DNA of 64,000 nt from Acidithiobacillus acidisediminis (GTDB lineage: Bacteria > Pseudomonadota > Gammaproteobacteria > Acidithiobacillales > Acidithiobacillaceae), in assembly GCF_023277115.1 (NCBI RefSeq), contig NZ_JALQCS010000001.1, forward strand, positions 1,358,001-1,422,000, written 5' to 3'. A program made the position numbers and the translations under genes. Below, one piece after another: positions 19,102 through 27,903 of the stretch (its first letter is position 1; each line of letters opens with the position of its first letter). Under the pieces are notes generated by a model that saw only the letters and a list, made by a program, of their open reading frames with translations, was not told the origin of the DNA and made no database searches.

Positions 19102-20292
19102 TTACAGACCCATGGCTTGGCGAATGAAAAAACGTTTAAGTGGTGGGGTCATGCTGGTACCCCAAAGACCGAAATCGCGTAGGCGCGCGAGGGGGGCGCT
19201 GCGATTGGAAAAGAGATGATTGAGACCGCCGCAGGCCAACACAGTAAGAAGATTATCAGGACGCCGTTGCCGCTGATAGGAGAGCAGTGCCTCGCGTCGC
19301 CCGTAGTCCAGGCGTTTTTCCAGACTCTGCTGAATGACGGTATTGAGGGCCGCCACGTCGCGGAAACCCAGATTTACCCCCAGGCCCGCCAAGGGATGCA
19401 CCCCATGGGCGCTGTCACCCAATAGCACAACACGATCCTGGACATACCGATTTACGTGCAGTGCCGAGAGCGGATATTTGCCGCGTTTGCCAATGTCTTG
19501 AAGACGCCCAAGCTGAGGGCCGAAGGCGTTCTGTAAGCGCTGCAGAAACTCATCATCGCGCAGTTCAAAGAGCTGGCGCGCCTGGAGAGACCGTGTGCTC
19601 CATACCAGACTGGCCTGTGCAGACCCCTGTGCATCATCGGCAAAGGGAAGCAGGGCGATGGGGCCGGTGGGCAGAAAGCGTTGATAAGCGATGCCATGAT
19701 GCGGACGTTCAATCTGCACGGTTGCCACAATGGCCTCTTGCCCGTAGTCCTCACGGAAAATACTGCTCTGGATGAGTTGCCGGCGCAGCAGAGACTGTCT
19801 TCCCTCGGCGATGGCGAGTAATGGCGCAGTGTAGACCTCGCCCTGCTGGTCCTCCAGCGCAATTCTGGTGGAATCGCCAAAGCCCTGTTGCCACTGGCAG
19901 TTGTAGAGCAATTTGCCACCGGCAGCAGAGAACGCGTGGCGCAGACTCTGCTCAATGCGCTGATTTTCGCAAATATAGCCGAGAGCGGGCGCTGCCACGT
20001 CGGCGGCATCCAGCTGGATACTGCCTGCCTGTTCGGCGTCCCAGACGCGCATCCCGATCACTTCCGTGCCGAGGCGGGGAATATCAATGCCCTGGGCGCC
20101 AAGAAATGCGCTGGCACCGGCATTGATGAGACTGCTGCGCTGCAGAGGATCGGCTGTGCCGCATTGCTCGGCACTACGGCGCTCGGCTATGGCGACTTGC
20201 AAGCCTTGCCGTTGCAAGGCCAGCCCCAGCGCAGCCCCAACCATCCCCGCTCCGGAAATGAGGATGTCAAAGTTATGTGCCATGGCGGACAT
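19102..20292 (-). CDS. UbiH/UbiF/COQ6-type FAD-dependent hydroxylase (1)
   Basis: 396-residue class A flavin monooxygenase of ubiquinone biosynthesis (ring hydroxylation). FAD motifs: GXGXXG-type DILISGAGMVGAALGLAL at the N-terminus, the DG-like block, and the second FAD motif VVLLGDSAHGVHPLAGLGVN with LGFRDVAAL. I cannot tell from sequence which ring position it hydroxylates. The ATG at 20292 overlaps the 3' end of the next upstream hydroxylase; a second ATG at 20283 is possible. Confidence 0.9.
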   Translation of the reverse strand: MSAMAHNFDILISGAGMVGAALGLALQRQGLQVAIAERRSAEQCGTADPLQRSSLINAGASAFLGAQGIDIPRLGTEVIGMRVWDAEQAGSIQLDAADVAAPALGYICENQRIEQSLRHAFSAAGGKLLYNCQWQQGFGDSTRIALEDQQGEVYTAPLLAIAEGRQSLLRRQLIQSSIFREDYGQEAIVATVQIERPHHGIAYQRFLPTGPIALLPFADDAQGSAQASLVWSTRSLQARQLFELRDDEFLQRLQNAFGPQLGRLQDIGKRGKYPLSALHVNRYVQDRVVLLGDSAHGVHPLAGLGVNLGFRDVAALNTVIQQSLEKRLDYGRREALLSYQRQRRPDNLLTVLACGGLNHLFSNRSAPLARLRDFGLWGTSMTPPLKRFFIRQAMGL

Positions 20293-21496
20293 TCTCTAGG
20301 GTGGGAATGGTACTTGCAAAGGGCAGTTCAATCCCTGCCAGTCGTGCGGCAAGGTGTTTTTTCAGCCAGGGATTATGTTCCAAGGCCTGCAATGCCAGTT
20401 CACGGCCGAGACGCCAGGGCAGGGGCGGAAGAGCGAAGAGTCGGTTCATTCCTTCGGTGAATGCGATGGTCTCCAAGCGATCCCGTTGGCGAATCCGCTG
20501 AAATTCCCGTGGCAGGGTTGCGTCACCGATGTCGACTGCCTTTTTCTCCGCTTCTAGCAATAATGCTGCCAGGGTAACGACATCACGCAGACCCAGATTA
20601 TATCCTTGACCGGCCAAGGGGTGCAGGGTCTGTGCCGCATTCCCGAGGGGCAACACCCGGCTGGTATCGGTTGCGGAGAATTGCTGAAAATGAAGCGGAT
20701 AGAGTGCTCGCCCCTGCACCTGATGAAAGCCGGCAACGCCGGCAGGTAGCTCTGCATTGAGGCGTTGCAGGAAAGTGGCATCGGATGCGCCCATCAGACG
20801 GCTTGCTGCGCCGGGCAATAGGCTCCAGACCAAGGAGAAGAGTCCATCGGCACGCGGTAGCAGGGCCAGAGGACCACTCTCGAGAAAGTGTTCATACGCC
20901 ACCCCTGCGGGGCCGGAGATTGGCCCCACACGTGCCGTGCAGGCATAGCGGTTGTGATCCCAGCCGCGCCGTTGCAGAGACAGCAAACGCTGGAGCTTGC
21001 CATGTCCACCATCCGCCAACACCAGTAAGCGGGCCGACAAGGTGCGCTCTTCTCCCCACTGGACCTGAATCCGATCGGGAAACCAGGAGAAATCCTCCAG
21101 CGGCCCCCAGGAGTAGCGCCGAAAGCGTTGCGACTCCGCTGGCAGTTGTTCTTGAAGAGCAGAGCGCAGGTTGTCCAGGGGCAGTAGCGCACCCAACACT
21201 CCCTCGGGTGCCTGCAACAATGTCTGGGATAATTGCACGCGCACCGGGCTACGTGCCTGGGAAATCTGCACTTGACGGATTTCTCCCAGAGATTCTGCAG
21301 GGATCTGCACGCCAAAGGAACGTAGGATACGGAGGGAGGACAGCGCCAGAGCTACGCTCCTCTCGCTATCTCCCTGGGGGCTGGTGCGATTGGGGTTGGT
21401 ATCCACCACGCAAACACGCAGAGAAGACGCGCCAAGAGCCAGCACCAGACTGTGGGCAATGGGGCCATCGCCAAGGATGAGCAAGTCGCAATCCAT
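20273..21496 (-). CDS. UbiH/UbiF/COQ6-type FAD-dependent hydroxylase (2)
   Basis: About 407-residue relative of the preceding enzyme. The N-terminal FAD motif is degenerate (CDLLILGDGPIAHSLVLAL), but the C-terminal FAD motif is good (VLPLGNAAQTLHPLAGQGYN and LGLRDVVTL). The longer open frame from 21532 adds 12 residues with no homology; the ATG at 21496 begins MDCDLLIL and is preferred. Most proteobacteria need up to three such hydroxylases for ubiquinone; two are here. Confidence 0.87.
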   Translation of the reverse strand: MDCDLLILGDGPIAHSLVLALGASSLRVCVVDTNPNRTSPQGDSERSVALALSSLRILRSFGVQIPAESLGEIRQVQISQARSPVRVQLSQTLLQAPEGVLGALLPLDNLRSALQEQLPAESQRFRRYSWGPLEDFSWFPDRIQVQWGEERTLSARLLVLADGGHGKLQRLLSLQRRGWDHNRYACTARVGPISGPAGVAYEHFLESGPLALLPRADGLFSLVWSLLPGAASRLMGASDATFLQRLNAELPAGVAGFHQVQGRALYPLHFQQFSATDTSRVLPLGNAAQTLHPLAGQGYNLGLRDVVTLAALLLEAEKKAVDIGDATLPREFQRIRQRDRLETIAFTEGMNRLFALPPLPWRLGRELALQALEHNPWLKKHLAARLAGIELPFASTIPTLENVRHGT

Positions 21497-21546
21497 GCCC
21501 CATACTCTAGGGGTTCCCGCTTGGACCGGCAAGCGGGAACCGCTTA

Positions 21547-21909
21547 TCAGTAGTACACGGGTACCACGCCAGAGGCCATGGTCTTGATGGCCTCGCCAGC
21601 GCTGGCCATGGTGGCTTCGGGAATGAAATGGGCCTCCTCCAGTCCACGCTTTTTGTAGCAGCCGGCGCAGATCCAGAATTTTGCACCGTTCTGGACCAGG
21701 AAGTCGCGTAGTTCCAGGAGCGGCGGAAAGGTGGGTTCCTGCAGTCCGTGCAGGTAGCTATCCGAGCGTGCCAGATGCACGCCATCCAGGGAGAGGAAGA
21801 GGGTGACTTCATGGCCCTCGACCAAGGCATTCTTGGCGAGAACCAGGCCAACGGTGGCGCGATCGAGGTCGTTGCCGGCATGGGTGATGTTGACAAAAAA
21901 ATGGGCCAT
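21547..21909 (-). CDS. DsrE/DsrF-like sulfur-relay family protein
   Basis: 120-residue DsrE-like protein. It begins MAHFFVNITHAGNDLDRATV and carries FWICAGCYKKRGL, where the two Cys (CAGC) are in the position of the sulfur-accepting Cys of DsrE-type proteins. Such proteins are persulfide carriers in sulfur oxidisers, which fits the presumed lifestyle, but no dsr or hdr genes are next to it. The frame opens at 21927; the ATG at 21909 follows a GGAG-type site and matches the family start. Confidence 0.85.
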   Translation of the reverse strand: MAHFFVNITHAGNDLDRATVGLVLAKNALVEGHEVTLFLSLDGVHLARSDSYLHGLQEPTFPPLLELRDFLVQNGAKFWICAGCYKKRGLEEAHFIPEATMASAGEAIKTMASGVVPVYY

Positions 21910-22042
21910 TTGCTGGTGCTCCTTCAATCAGGTGTGAGACATTTGAAGTTTAGTACAAGTACAGATTCTGATGAAATAGAGACAGATCGGTGCTCCTGGG
22001 CTATGCTTGCCACTTACGTTCCATCAGCTCAGGAGGTGAGTC

Positions 22043-22645
22043 ATGGCTGTACTCGTTGGTAAGAAAGCCCCGGATTTTGTTGCCCCCGCAGTGATGCCCA
22101 ACAATAGCATCAATGAAAAATTCCAGTTTTCCCAGCACATCAAAGGCAAGTACGCCGTGCTGTTTTTCTACCCTCTCGACTTCACCTTCGTTTGCCCATC
22201 CGAGATTATTGCCTTCAATCACCGCTTGTCTGAGTTTCACGCGCGCAAAACAGAAGTCATCGCCTGTAGCGTCGACTCTCACTTCACGCACCTGGCGTGG
22301 AAGAATACGCCAGAGAACAAGGGCGGTATCGGCAACATCCAGTTGCCCATGGTCGCCGACTTGACCAAGCAGATCGCGCGTGACTATGACGTCCTGCTCG
22401 ACGAATCCGTTGCTCTGCGTGGCTCATTCTTGATCGACCGGGATGGATTGGTGCGTCATCAGGTGGTGAATGATCTGCCCTTGGGACGGAATATCGACGA
22501 AATGATCCGTATGGTCGATGCCCTGCAGTTCTTTGAGGAGCATGGTGAGGTTTGCCCAGCGCAGTGGGAGAAGGGCAAGGCCGGAATGAAGGCGAATCCC
22601 GAGGGGGTCGCCGCCTACCTCGGTGAGCACGCCAAGGACCTCTGA
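22043..22645 (+). CDS. 2-Cys peroxiredoxin (AhpC/Prx1 type)
   Basis: 200-residue typical 2-Cys peroxiredoxin that reduces hydrogen peroxide, organic peroxides and peroxynitrite. The peroxidatic Cys is in [14 protein letters not shown], the resolving Cys in [12 protein letters not shown], and the conserved [10 protein letters not shown] is present. A strong AGGAGGTGAG ribosome-binding site lies just before the ATG. No ahpF is next to it, so the electron donor is probably thioredoxin. It is followed by a strong stem-loop and then the DUF202 gene. Confidence 0.95.
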   Translation: MAVLVGKKAPDFVAPAVMPNNSINEKFQFSQHIKGKYAVLFFYPLDFTFVCPSEIIAFNHRLSEFHARKTEVIACSVDSHFTHLAWKNTPENKGGIGNIQLPMVADLTKQIARDYDVLLDESVALRGSFLIDRDGLVRHQVVNDLPLGRNIDEMIRMVDALQFFEEHGEVCPAQWEKGKAGMKANPEGVAAYLGEHAKDL

Positions 22646-22660
22646 GCCGAGAGCGGTTGC

Positions 22661-22686
22661 GTCGATCCTGGGCTCCCAGGATCGAC
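22661..22686 (+). terminator. Perfect 11-bp hairpin between peroxiredoxin and DUF202 genes
   Basis: GTCGATCCTGG (22661-22671), tetraloop GCTC and CCAGGATCGAC (22676-22686) are exact inverse complements. It begins 15 bp after the peroxiredoxin stop and ends 10 bp before the next ATG. There is no T-run, so it may be a leaky terminator or a 3' mRNA-protecting structure that lets the peroxiredoxin be expressed more than the downstream genes. Confidence 0.6.
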
Positions 22687-22696
22687 CATAAGTGCC

Positions 22697-23359
22697 ATGC
22701 TGCTGCGCAAGAAATTGCTGGCCCTGCGAGAGCCGCGCCTCTATCTGAGCATGGAGCGCAGCTACCTGGCCGCCATCAAATTCATCATCATTGCTTTTGG
22801 CGCTGGCTTGTTGGCACGCAAGGCTATGGTGGCATTGGTGTTTTTTCATGATCAGCGCCTGCGGCCCTTTTTCTTGGCCTTGTACCACGTTCTGACCATC
22901 CCCGCGGTGCTCGCGCTCTTTGTCTTGATCCCCATTTTCTGGCGCGATTTGCTTGCGCTTTCGCAAGGGCCTTCTGTCGCGGCGAAGGAAATGCACGACC
23001 CACGGGTATACTTTTCGGCGGAGCGGACTTTTCTATCCTGGACGCGCACAGCGCTGAGCAGCCTCGCTCTTGCCTTTGTTTTGGCAAAATTCGATTTCTT
23101 TCTGCGCAAATTCTCCCTCCTCCTGCACCAACCGGTGCCGCTCTTGCACCGCTTGCAAGGGAGTAACGGTCTCTTTCTCGCCTTTGCCGGCATTCTTCTC
23201 ATGCTGGGCTTTTGGGGCCTCGCGGCGACACTCCACGATATTCGTCAAGGGCAGTGTGCTGTGCATCACTGGCGTTATACCGTGTTTTTGCTGACGCTTT
23301 TCCTGCTGGGCATAGGGATGCTGCGCCTGCTGTGGATTCTGGCTGAGGCCAAGGCGTGA
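22697..23359 (+). CDS. DUF202 family membrane protein (paralogue 2)
   Basis: 220-residue inner-membrane protein with about five hydrophobic segments. Its C-terminal half is a DUF202 domain with DPRVYFSAERTFLSWTRTAL and LALAFVLAKFDFFLRKF. The N-terminal half begins LREPRLYLSMERSYLAAIKF, matching the same position in the protein at 16654-17307. The two are co-linear paralogues about 5 kb apart on opposite strands. It overlaps dusA by 4 bp. Function unknown. Confidence 0.85.
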   Translation: MLLRKKLLALREPRLYLSMERSYLAAIKFIIIAFGAGLLARKAMVALVFFHDQRLRPFFLALYHVLTIPAVLALFVLIPIFWRDLLALSQGPSVAAKEMHDPRVYFSAERTFLSWTRTALSSLALAFVLAKFDFFLRKFSLLLHQPVPLLHRLQGSNGLFLAFAGILLMLGFWGLAATLHDIRQGQCAVHHWRYTVFLLTLFLLGIGMLRLLWILAEAKA

Positions 23360-24390
23360 TGGACGACAATTGGATGACACCAACCCTCTCCGTTGCCCCC
23401 ATGATGGACTGGACCGACCGCCATTGCCGGGTCTTTTTGCGCCTGATCTGCCCCAGTTGCCTGCTGTACACCGAAATGGTCACCACGCCGGCCATTCTCT
23501 TGGGGAAAACCCCAGAGCGATACCTGGGCTTCAGCGCGCCGGAGCTCCCCCTGATCTTGCAGCTCGGTGGGGATAATCCCGAGTCCATGGCCCGCGCTGC
23601 GCGCGTGGCGTGTGATTACGGTTATACGGGACTCAACCTCAACGTCGGTTGCCCCTCGCCACGGGTACAGAAAGGTCGATTTGGAGCCTGCCTGATGCAC
23701 AGTCCGGCGCTGGTTCGCGAGTTGCTTGATGCCCTGGCCAGTAGTGGCCTGCCGGTCAGTGTGAAGCATCGCCTGGGCCTGGACCGAGTGGAGGACTATG
23801 AGCGCTTGGCCGATTTTGTAAGAACGGTCGCGGCCGGGGCTTGTCAGCACTTCATCGTGCATGCACGCAATGCCTGGTTGAAGGGGCTCAATCCCGCCGA
23901 GAACCGAGAAGTCCCGCCCCTGCGTTGGGACTGGGTGGCCCAGCTGAAGCAGGATTTTCCGCAGCTACGCATCGAACTCAATGGGGGACTGCGTAGCGTC
24001 GAGGAAATCATGGAACAGTGGCCGTGGGTGGATGGAATCATGCTCGGCCGGATAGCCTACCACCAGCCCATGATATTGGCGGAAGTGGAACGGGCCTTGG
24101 GCCGTCGTGGGACTCTCCCGCAGCCCCATGCCGTGCGCGAGGGTTTGCAGGCATATGCGGCGTCCTGGGGGGGCGCCTTGCCGGCCCCGCGTTTGGCTCG
24201 CCATCTCCATGGTCTCTATGCTGGCCATCCCGGGGCCAAGGCTTGGCGGCGCCTCCTGGGTACCGCCCGCGCCGAGGAATCCGCCGCAGGCTTCCTGCGC
24301 CGGATTGAGAACTGGCAGCCTGAGGGAGAACTTCTGCCCCCCAGCAGGACTGAAGCTACCCCGCTCTCCTCGGCGAGCCCGGCGCCATGA
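23356..24390 (+). CDS. dusA: tRNA-dihydrouridine synthase A
   Basis: 344-residue FMN enzyme that reduces uridines in the tRNA D-loop. It shows LSVAPMMDWTDRHCRVFLR, the substrate motif YTEMVTT, LNLNVGCPSPRVQKGRFGACLM with the catalytic Cys, VKHRLGLD and LNGGLRSVEEI. This is the DusA subfamily by the MDWTDRHCR and GCPSPRVQ blocks. Start GTG 23356 or ATG 23359. It overlaps the HAD gene downstream by 4 bp. Confidence 0.95.
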   Translation: MMDDNWMTPTLSVAPMMDWTDRHCRVFLRLICPSCLLYTEMVTTPAILLGKTPERYLGFSAPELPLILQLGGDNPESMARAARVACDYGYTGLNLNVGCPSPRVQKGRFGACLMHSPALVRELLDALASSGLPVSVKHRLGLDRVEDYERLADFVRTVAAGACQHFIVHARNAWLKGLNPAENREVPPLRWDWVAQLKQDFPQLRIELNGGLRSVEEIMEQWPWVDGIMLGRIAYHQPMILAEVERALGRRGTLPQPHAVREGLQAYAASWGGALPAPRLARHLHGLYAGHPGAKAWRRLLGTARAEESAAGFLRRIENWQPEGELLPPSRTEATPLSSASPAP

Positions 24391-25019
24391 GCAGCGGCGG
24401 CCCCTGGGTAGCCTTTGATCTGGATGGCACCCTGACTCGGAGCGAGACCCTCGCCCATTTTCTCTACCATGCCCTGGGCACCCGGCAGGCCAGTCTGCTC
24501 CTCCTTCGTTCCTTACCTGACCTCCTGGCCTATGGCCTCCATCGGCAGAGCAATGCCGAGACCAAAGAACGGGTTTTGGCGCGGTGTCTGGGGGGGAGGA
24601 GCTACGCCAGTGTTCAGGCTGAGGGACAGCATTTTGCCGCCCAAGGCATGACGCCCCTGCTCCTGCCTGGGGTCTGGCAGCGTTTCTTGGCACACCGGGA
24701 GCGGGGCGATCGACTGGTGCTGGTGACCGCAACTCTCGGCGTCTACGCCCGCCCCTGGGCCTTGTCCGTGGGCTTTGCCCAGGTCATCGCCACGGAGCTG
24801 GCGCGAGATGGGGAGGATCGGGTGACGGGCAAGCTGGCGGGTGCCAATTGCTTTGGTCCGGAAAAGGCCCGGCGTCTGCGGGAAGAGCTGGGCATCGAGC
24901 AGCTGGACTATGCCTATGGCAATAGCCGTGGCGATCGGGAGATGCTGCAGATGGCGCGACACCCAGTCTGCATCTGCAAGGGCAATGCCTTCGGCAGGGC
25001 GCTTCCCCCCCTGGATTGA
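24387..25019 (+). CDS. HAD-IB family phosphatase (SerB-like)
   Basis: 210-residue HAD superfamily IB hydrolase. Motif I is VAFDLDGTLTRSETL with both catalytic Asp. The helical cap is rich in Leu/Arg. Motif II is LVLVTATLGVYARPWA, motif III a Lys in FGPEKARRL, and motif IV YAYGNSRGDREML. Relatives include phosphoserine phosphatases and glycerol- or histidinol-phosphate phosphatases, so the substrate cannot be named. It is the last gene before cbbR, which faces it from the other strand. Confidence 0.85.
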   Translation: MSSGGPWVAFDLDGTLTRSETLAHFLYHALGTRQASLLLLRSLPDLLAYGLHRQSNAETKERVLARCLGGRSYASVQAEGQHFAAQGMTPLLLPGVWQRFLAHRERGDRLVLVTATLGVYARPWALSVGFAQVIATELARDGEDRVTGKLAGANCFGPEKARRLREELGIEQLDYAYGNSRGDREMLQMARHPVCICKGNAFGRALPPLD

Positions 25020-25024
25020 GCCTT

Positions 25025-25942
25025 TCAGCCCAGGGCCTGTGCCTGCAATAGAAAGGCGCGGAAGCGTTGTGCCACCGCAGACAACTGCTTGTTCTTGCGG
25101 TGTACCGCATGCCAGTTGCGGAGGATGGGAAAGCCCGCCACATCGAGGATAATGATATCTCCGGCCGCCGCCTCCGCCGCCACGGTATTGCGCGATAGGA
25201 CCGCGAGCCCCAAGCCCCCGGCCACCAACTGCTTCACTGCCTCATTGCTGCTCATGGTCATGCGCACGCGCAGCTGAATCTGCCGTTCGGCGAAAAAGTT
25301 TTCCGCCGTCAGGCGAGTGCCAGAGCCCTCTTCCCGCAGGATGAAGGGCTCCTGGGCGAGGCGGGTCGGGGAAATCTGCGCTTCTGTCGCCAAGGGATGG
25401 TCCGCCGGGGCCACCACCACAATGGGGTTATCCATAAAAGGCTCCGCCACCCCGTCAATGTCCTCGGGCACCTGGCCCATGATGTAGATGTCATCGAGAT
25501 TCTGTTTCAGGCGAAGGAGGATGGCGTCGCGATTGACGATTTCCAAGCGGACCTCGATCCCTGGGTGGCTCTGGCAAAAGCTGCCGATGAGACGTGGGGC
25601 AAAGTACTGGGCGGTAGAGATGATGGAGAGACGGAGCAGGCCACGATCAAGATTGCGCTGGGCATCCAGCTCCTGCATCAGGTTCTCCAGGCGTCGCTGA
25701 ATGTCCTGTCCCGCCTGTTCCACCGCCTCGCCGGTGGGGGTCAAATATAATTTTTTGCCAATTTGCTCATACAATGGTGACCCAATATTCTCTGATAACT
25801 GTTTGATTTGCAGAGATAATGCCGAGGGTGTCTGATGTAATTCCGCTGCCGCTCGGGTCATGTTAAGATGCCGGCCCAACACCGTGAATATTCGTAACTG
25901 GTGTAGTGTGATGTGGCGAATAGACAACTTTTGCTTCTCCAA
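25025..25942 (-). CDS. cbbR: LysR-type regulator of CO2 fixation CbbR
   Basis: 305-residue LysR-type regulator. The winged helix-turn-helix is at residues about 12-70 (ITLHQLRIFTVLGRHLNMTR, then LHQTPSALSLQIKQL), followed by the substrate-binding domain (LRLSIISTAQYFAPRLIGSF). It is divergent from cbbL with a 109-bp gap, the standard arrangement for CbbR, which activates cbb/cso operons in response to metabolites such as RuBP or NADPH. The longest frame starts at a TTG at 25942 with no strong ribosome-binding site, so the exact start is unsure. Confidence 0.92.
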   Translation of the reverse strand: MEKQKLSIRHITLHQLRIFTVLGRHLNMTRAAAELHQTPSALSLQIKQLSENIGSPLYEQIGKKLYLTPTGEAVEQAGQDIQRRLENLMQELDAQRNLDRGLLRLSIISTAQYFAPRLIGSFCQSHPGIEVRLEIVNRDAILLRLKQNLDDIYIMGQVPEDIDGVAEPFMDNPIVVVAPADHPLATEAQISPTRLAQEPFILREEGSGTRLTAENFFAERQIQLRVRMTMSSNEAVKQLVAGGLGLAVLSRNTVAAEAAAGDIIILDVAGFPILRNWHAVHRKNKQLSAVAQRFRAFLLQAQALG

Positions 25943-26051
25943 AAGGTAACGTTAATTATCTTTTACTTTACCCTACAGTAGCGGCTCTGTACATTCGCCC
26001 ATGGACAAATATCTGCAGCTTGGGTTGGTTTGACATTTCTAGGAGGGATCT
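25943..26051 (+). promoter_or_regulatory. cbbR-cbbL divergent control region
   Basis: 109-bp AT-richer gap between the divergent genes. Next to the cbbR start lies an exact palindrome TAACGTTA (25947-25954) followed by TTATCTTTTA, a T/A-rich dyad of the kind LysR regulators bind. This is the best candidate CbbR site. AGGAGG at 26041-26046 is a near-ideal ribosome-binding site for cbbL. I could not pick out convincing -35/-10 hexamers for the cso operon. Confidence 0.5.
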
Positions 26052-27470
26052 ATGGCTGGTAAATATGAAGCCGGCGTCAAGGAGTACCGCCACACGTATT
26101 GGGCTCCGGACTACGTGCCGTTGGACTCTGATTTGTTGGCGTGTTTCAAGATCGTCCCGCAGGCCGGGGTGGATCGGGAAGAGGCGGCGGCTGCGGTAGC
26201 GGCAGAATCCTCCACCGGCACCTGGACCACGGTGTGGACCGATCTCTTGACCGATATGGACTACTACAAGGGTCGCGCCTATCGGATCGAGGACGTGCCG
26301 GGTGACGATACGGCATTCTATGCCTTCATTGCCTACCCCATCGATCTCTTCGAAGAAGGCTCTGTGGTCAACGTCTTTACCTCGTTGGTGGGTAACGTCT
26401 TTGGCTTCAAGGCTGTGCGCTCCTTGCGTCTGGAAGACGTGCGTTTCCCGCTCGCCTATGTGATGACCTGTAACGGTCCCTCCCACGGCATCCAGGTGGA
26501 GCGTGACAAGCTCGACAAGTACGGTCGCCCCATGCTGGGTTGTACCATCAAGCCCAAGCTCGGCCTCTCGGCCAAGAACTACGGTCGTGCCGTGTACGAA
26601 GCCCTGCGTGGCGGTCTGGACTTCACCAAGGATGACGAAAACGTCAACTCCCAGCCCTTCATGCGCTGGCGTGACCGTTTCCTCTTCGTGGCCGACGCCA
26701 TTCACAACGCCGAGGCCCAGACGGGTGAGCGCAAGGGTCACTACCTGAACGTCACCGCCCCGTCTCCCGAAGAGATGTATGAGCGCGCCGAGTTCGCCAA
26801 GGAACTGGGCATGCCCATCATCATGCACGACTTCCTCACCGGCGGCTTCTGCGCCAACACCGGTCTGGCCCGTTGGTGCCGCAAGAATGGGGTGCTGCTG
26901 CACATCCACCGCGCCATGCACGCCGTGATCGACCGTAACCCCCATCATGGTATCCATTTCCGAGTGCTGACCAAGGCCCTGCGTCTGTCGGGTGGCGATC
27001 ACCTGCATACGGGTACCGTCGTCGGCAAGCTGGAAGGCGACCGGGCCTCTACCCTGGGCTGGATCGACCTGCTGCGCGAGTCCTACGTCCCTGAAGACCG
27101 CAACCGCGGTATCTTCTTCGATCAGGATTGGGGCGCGATGCCGGGTGCCTTTGCGGTGGCCTCGGGTGGTATCCACGTGTGGCACATGCCGGCGTTGGTC
27201 AACATCTTTGGCGATGACTCCGTGTTGCAGTTTGGCGGTGGCACCTTGGGTCACCCCTGGGGCAATGCTGCGGGTGCGGCGGCCAACCGCGTGGCCCTGG
27301 AGGCCTGTGTCGAGGCCCGCAACCGGGGCGTCGAGCTGGAGCGGGAAGGAAAGGAAATCCTGACCAATGCTGCTCGTCACTCGCCTGAGCTCAAAATCGC
27401 TCTGGAAACCTGGAAGGAAATCAAGTTCGAGTTCGATACCGTCGACAAGCTCGACGTGCAGAACCGTTGA
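26052..27470 (+). CDS. cbbL: RuBisCO large subunit, form IAc (carboxysomal)
   Basis: 472-residue form IA RuBisCO large subunit. Active-site blocks: [11 protein letters not shown] (catalytic Lys), [10 protein letters not shown] with the carbamylated Lys at residue 193, [27 protein letters not shown] (loop 6) and [10 protein letters not shown]. The N-terminal part matches carboxysomal form IAc enzymes, including [15 protein letters not shown] Tyr in that segment is part of the surface reported to bind the CsoS2 N-terminal repeats in Halothiobacillus. It is the first gene of the carboxysome operon. Confidence 0.98.
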   Translation: MAGKYEAGVKEYRHTYWAPDYVPLDSDLLACFKIVPQAGVDREEAAAAVAAESSTGTWTTVWTDLLTDMDYYKGRAYRIEDVPGDDTAFYAFIAYPIDLFEEGSVVNVFTSLVGNVFGFKAVRSLRLEDVRFPLAYVMTCNGPSHGIQVERDKLDKYGRPMLGCTIKPKLGLSAKNYGRAVYEALRGGLDFTKDDENVNSQPFMRWRDRFLFVADAIHNAEAQTGERKGHYLNVTAPSPEEMYERAEFAKELGMPIIMHDFLTGGFCANTGLARWCRKNGVLLHIHRAMHAVIDRNPHHGIHFRVLTKALRLSGGDHLHTGTVVGKLEGDRASTLGWIDLLRESYVPEDRNRGIFFDQDWGAMPGAFAVASGGIHVWHMPALVNIFGDDSVLQFGGGTLGHPWGNAAGAAANRVALEACVEARNRGVELEREGKEILTNAARHSPELKIALETWKEIKFEFDTVDKLDVQNR

Positions 27471-27509
27471 TCTCCCGGCAACCTCATTCGCTTCAGGAAG
27501 GAGTCTATT

Positions 27510-27842
27510 ATGGCTGAAGTTCAAGATTACAAGCAGACGCGGCGCTATGAGACGTTCTCGTACCTGCCGCCCATGTCCGCTGAGCAGATTCGGGCTCAGA
27601 TCCAGTACATCGTCGCCCAGGGCTGGAACCCGGCGGTGGAGCACGTGGAGCCCGAAAATTCCTTCAACCACTACTGGTTCATGTGGAAGCTCCCCATGTT
27701 TGGTGAGCGGAACGTGGACACGGTGCTGGCGGAACTGGAAGCCTGCCGGCGTGAATACCCCAAGCACCTGGTCCGTTTGATCGGATACGACAACTACACC
27801 CAGAGCCAAGGTCTGGCCTTTGTGGTGTATCGCGGTTCCTGA
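27510..27842 (+). CDS. cbbS: RuBisCO small subunit (carboxysomal)
   Basis: 110-residue small subunit that caps the L8S8 holoenzyme. Family features include [40 protein letters not shown] and the C-terminal [20 protein letters not shown]. An AAGGAG site precedes the ATG. A stem-loop and 61-bp gap separate it from csoS2, which may help the RuBisCO genes outproduce the shell genes. Confidence 0.98.
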   Translation: MAEVQDYKQTRRYETFSYLPPMSAEQIRAQIQYIVAQGWNPAVEHVEPENSFNHYWFMWKLPMFGERNVDTVLAELEACRREYPKHLVRLIGYDNYTQSQGLAFVVYRGS

Positions 27843-27860
27843 ACGGGCTCGTCGTCGATG

Positions 27861-27885
27861 CCGCCGTTGCCTAGGGTGACGGCGG
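27861..27885 (+). terminator. Stem-loop between cbbS and csoS2
   Basis: CCGCCGT (27861-27867) pairs exactly with ACGGCGG (27879-27885) around an 11-nt loop, 18 bp after the cbbS stop. There is no T-run, so it is more likely a partial terminator or an mRNA processing/stability element. It would fit the known excess of RuBisCO over shell protein in carboxysomes. Confidence 0.5.
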
Positions 27886-27903
27886 TACTAAAGGGGGACA
27901 GTT

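Noticed and set aside
25968-27809. 613-codon open frame on the minus strand across cbbL and cbbS
   Set aside because: Antisense shadow produced by the strong codon bias of the RuBisCO genes; the translation is His/Gly/Val-rich without domains.
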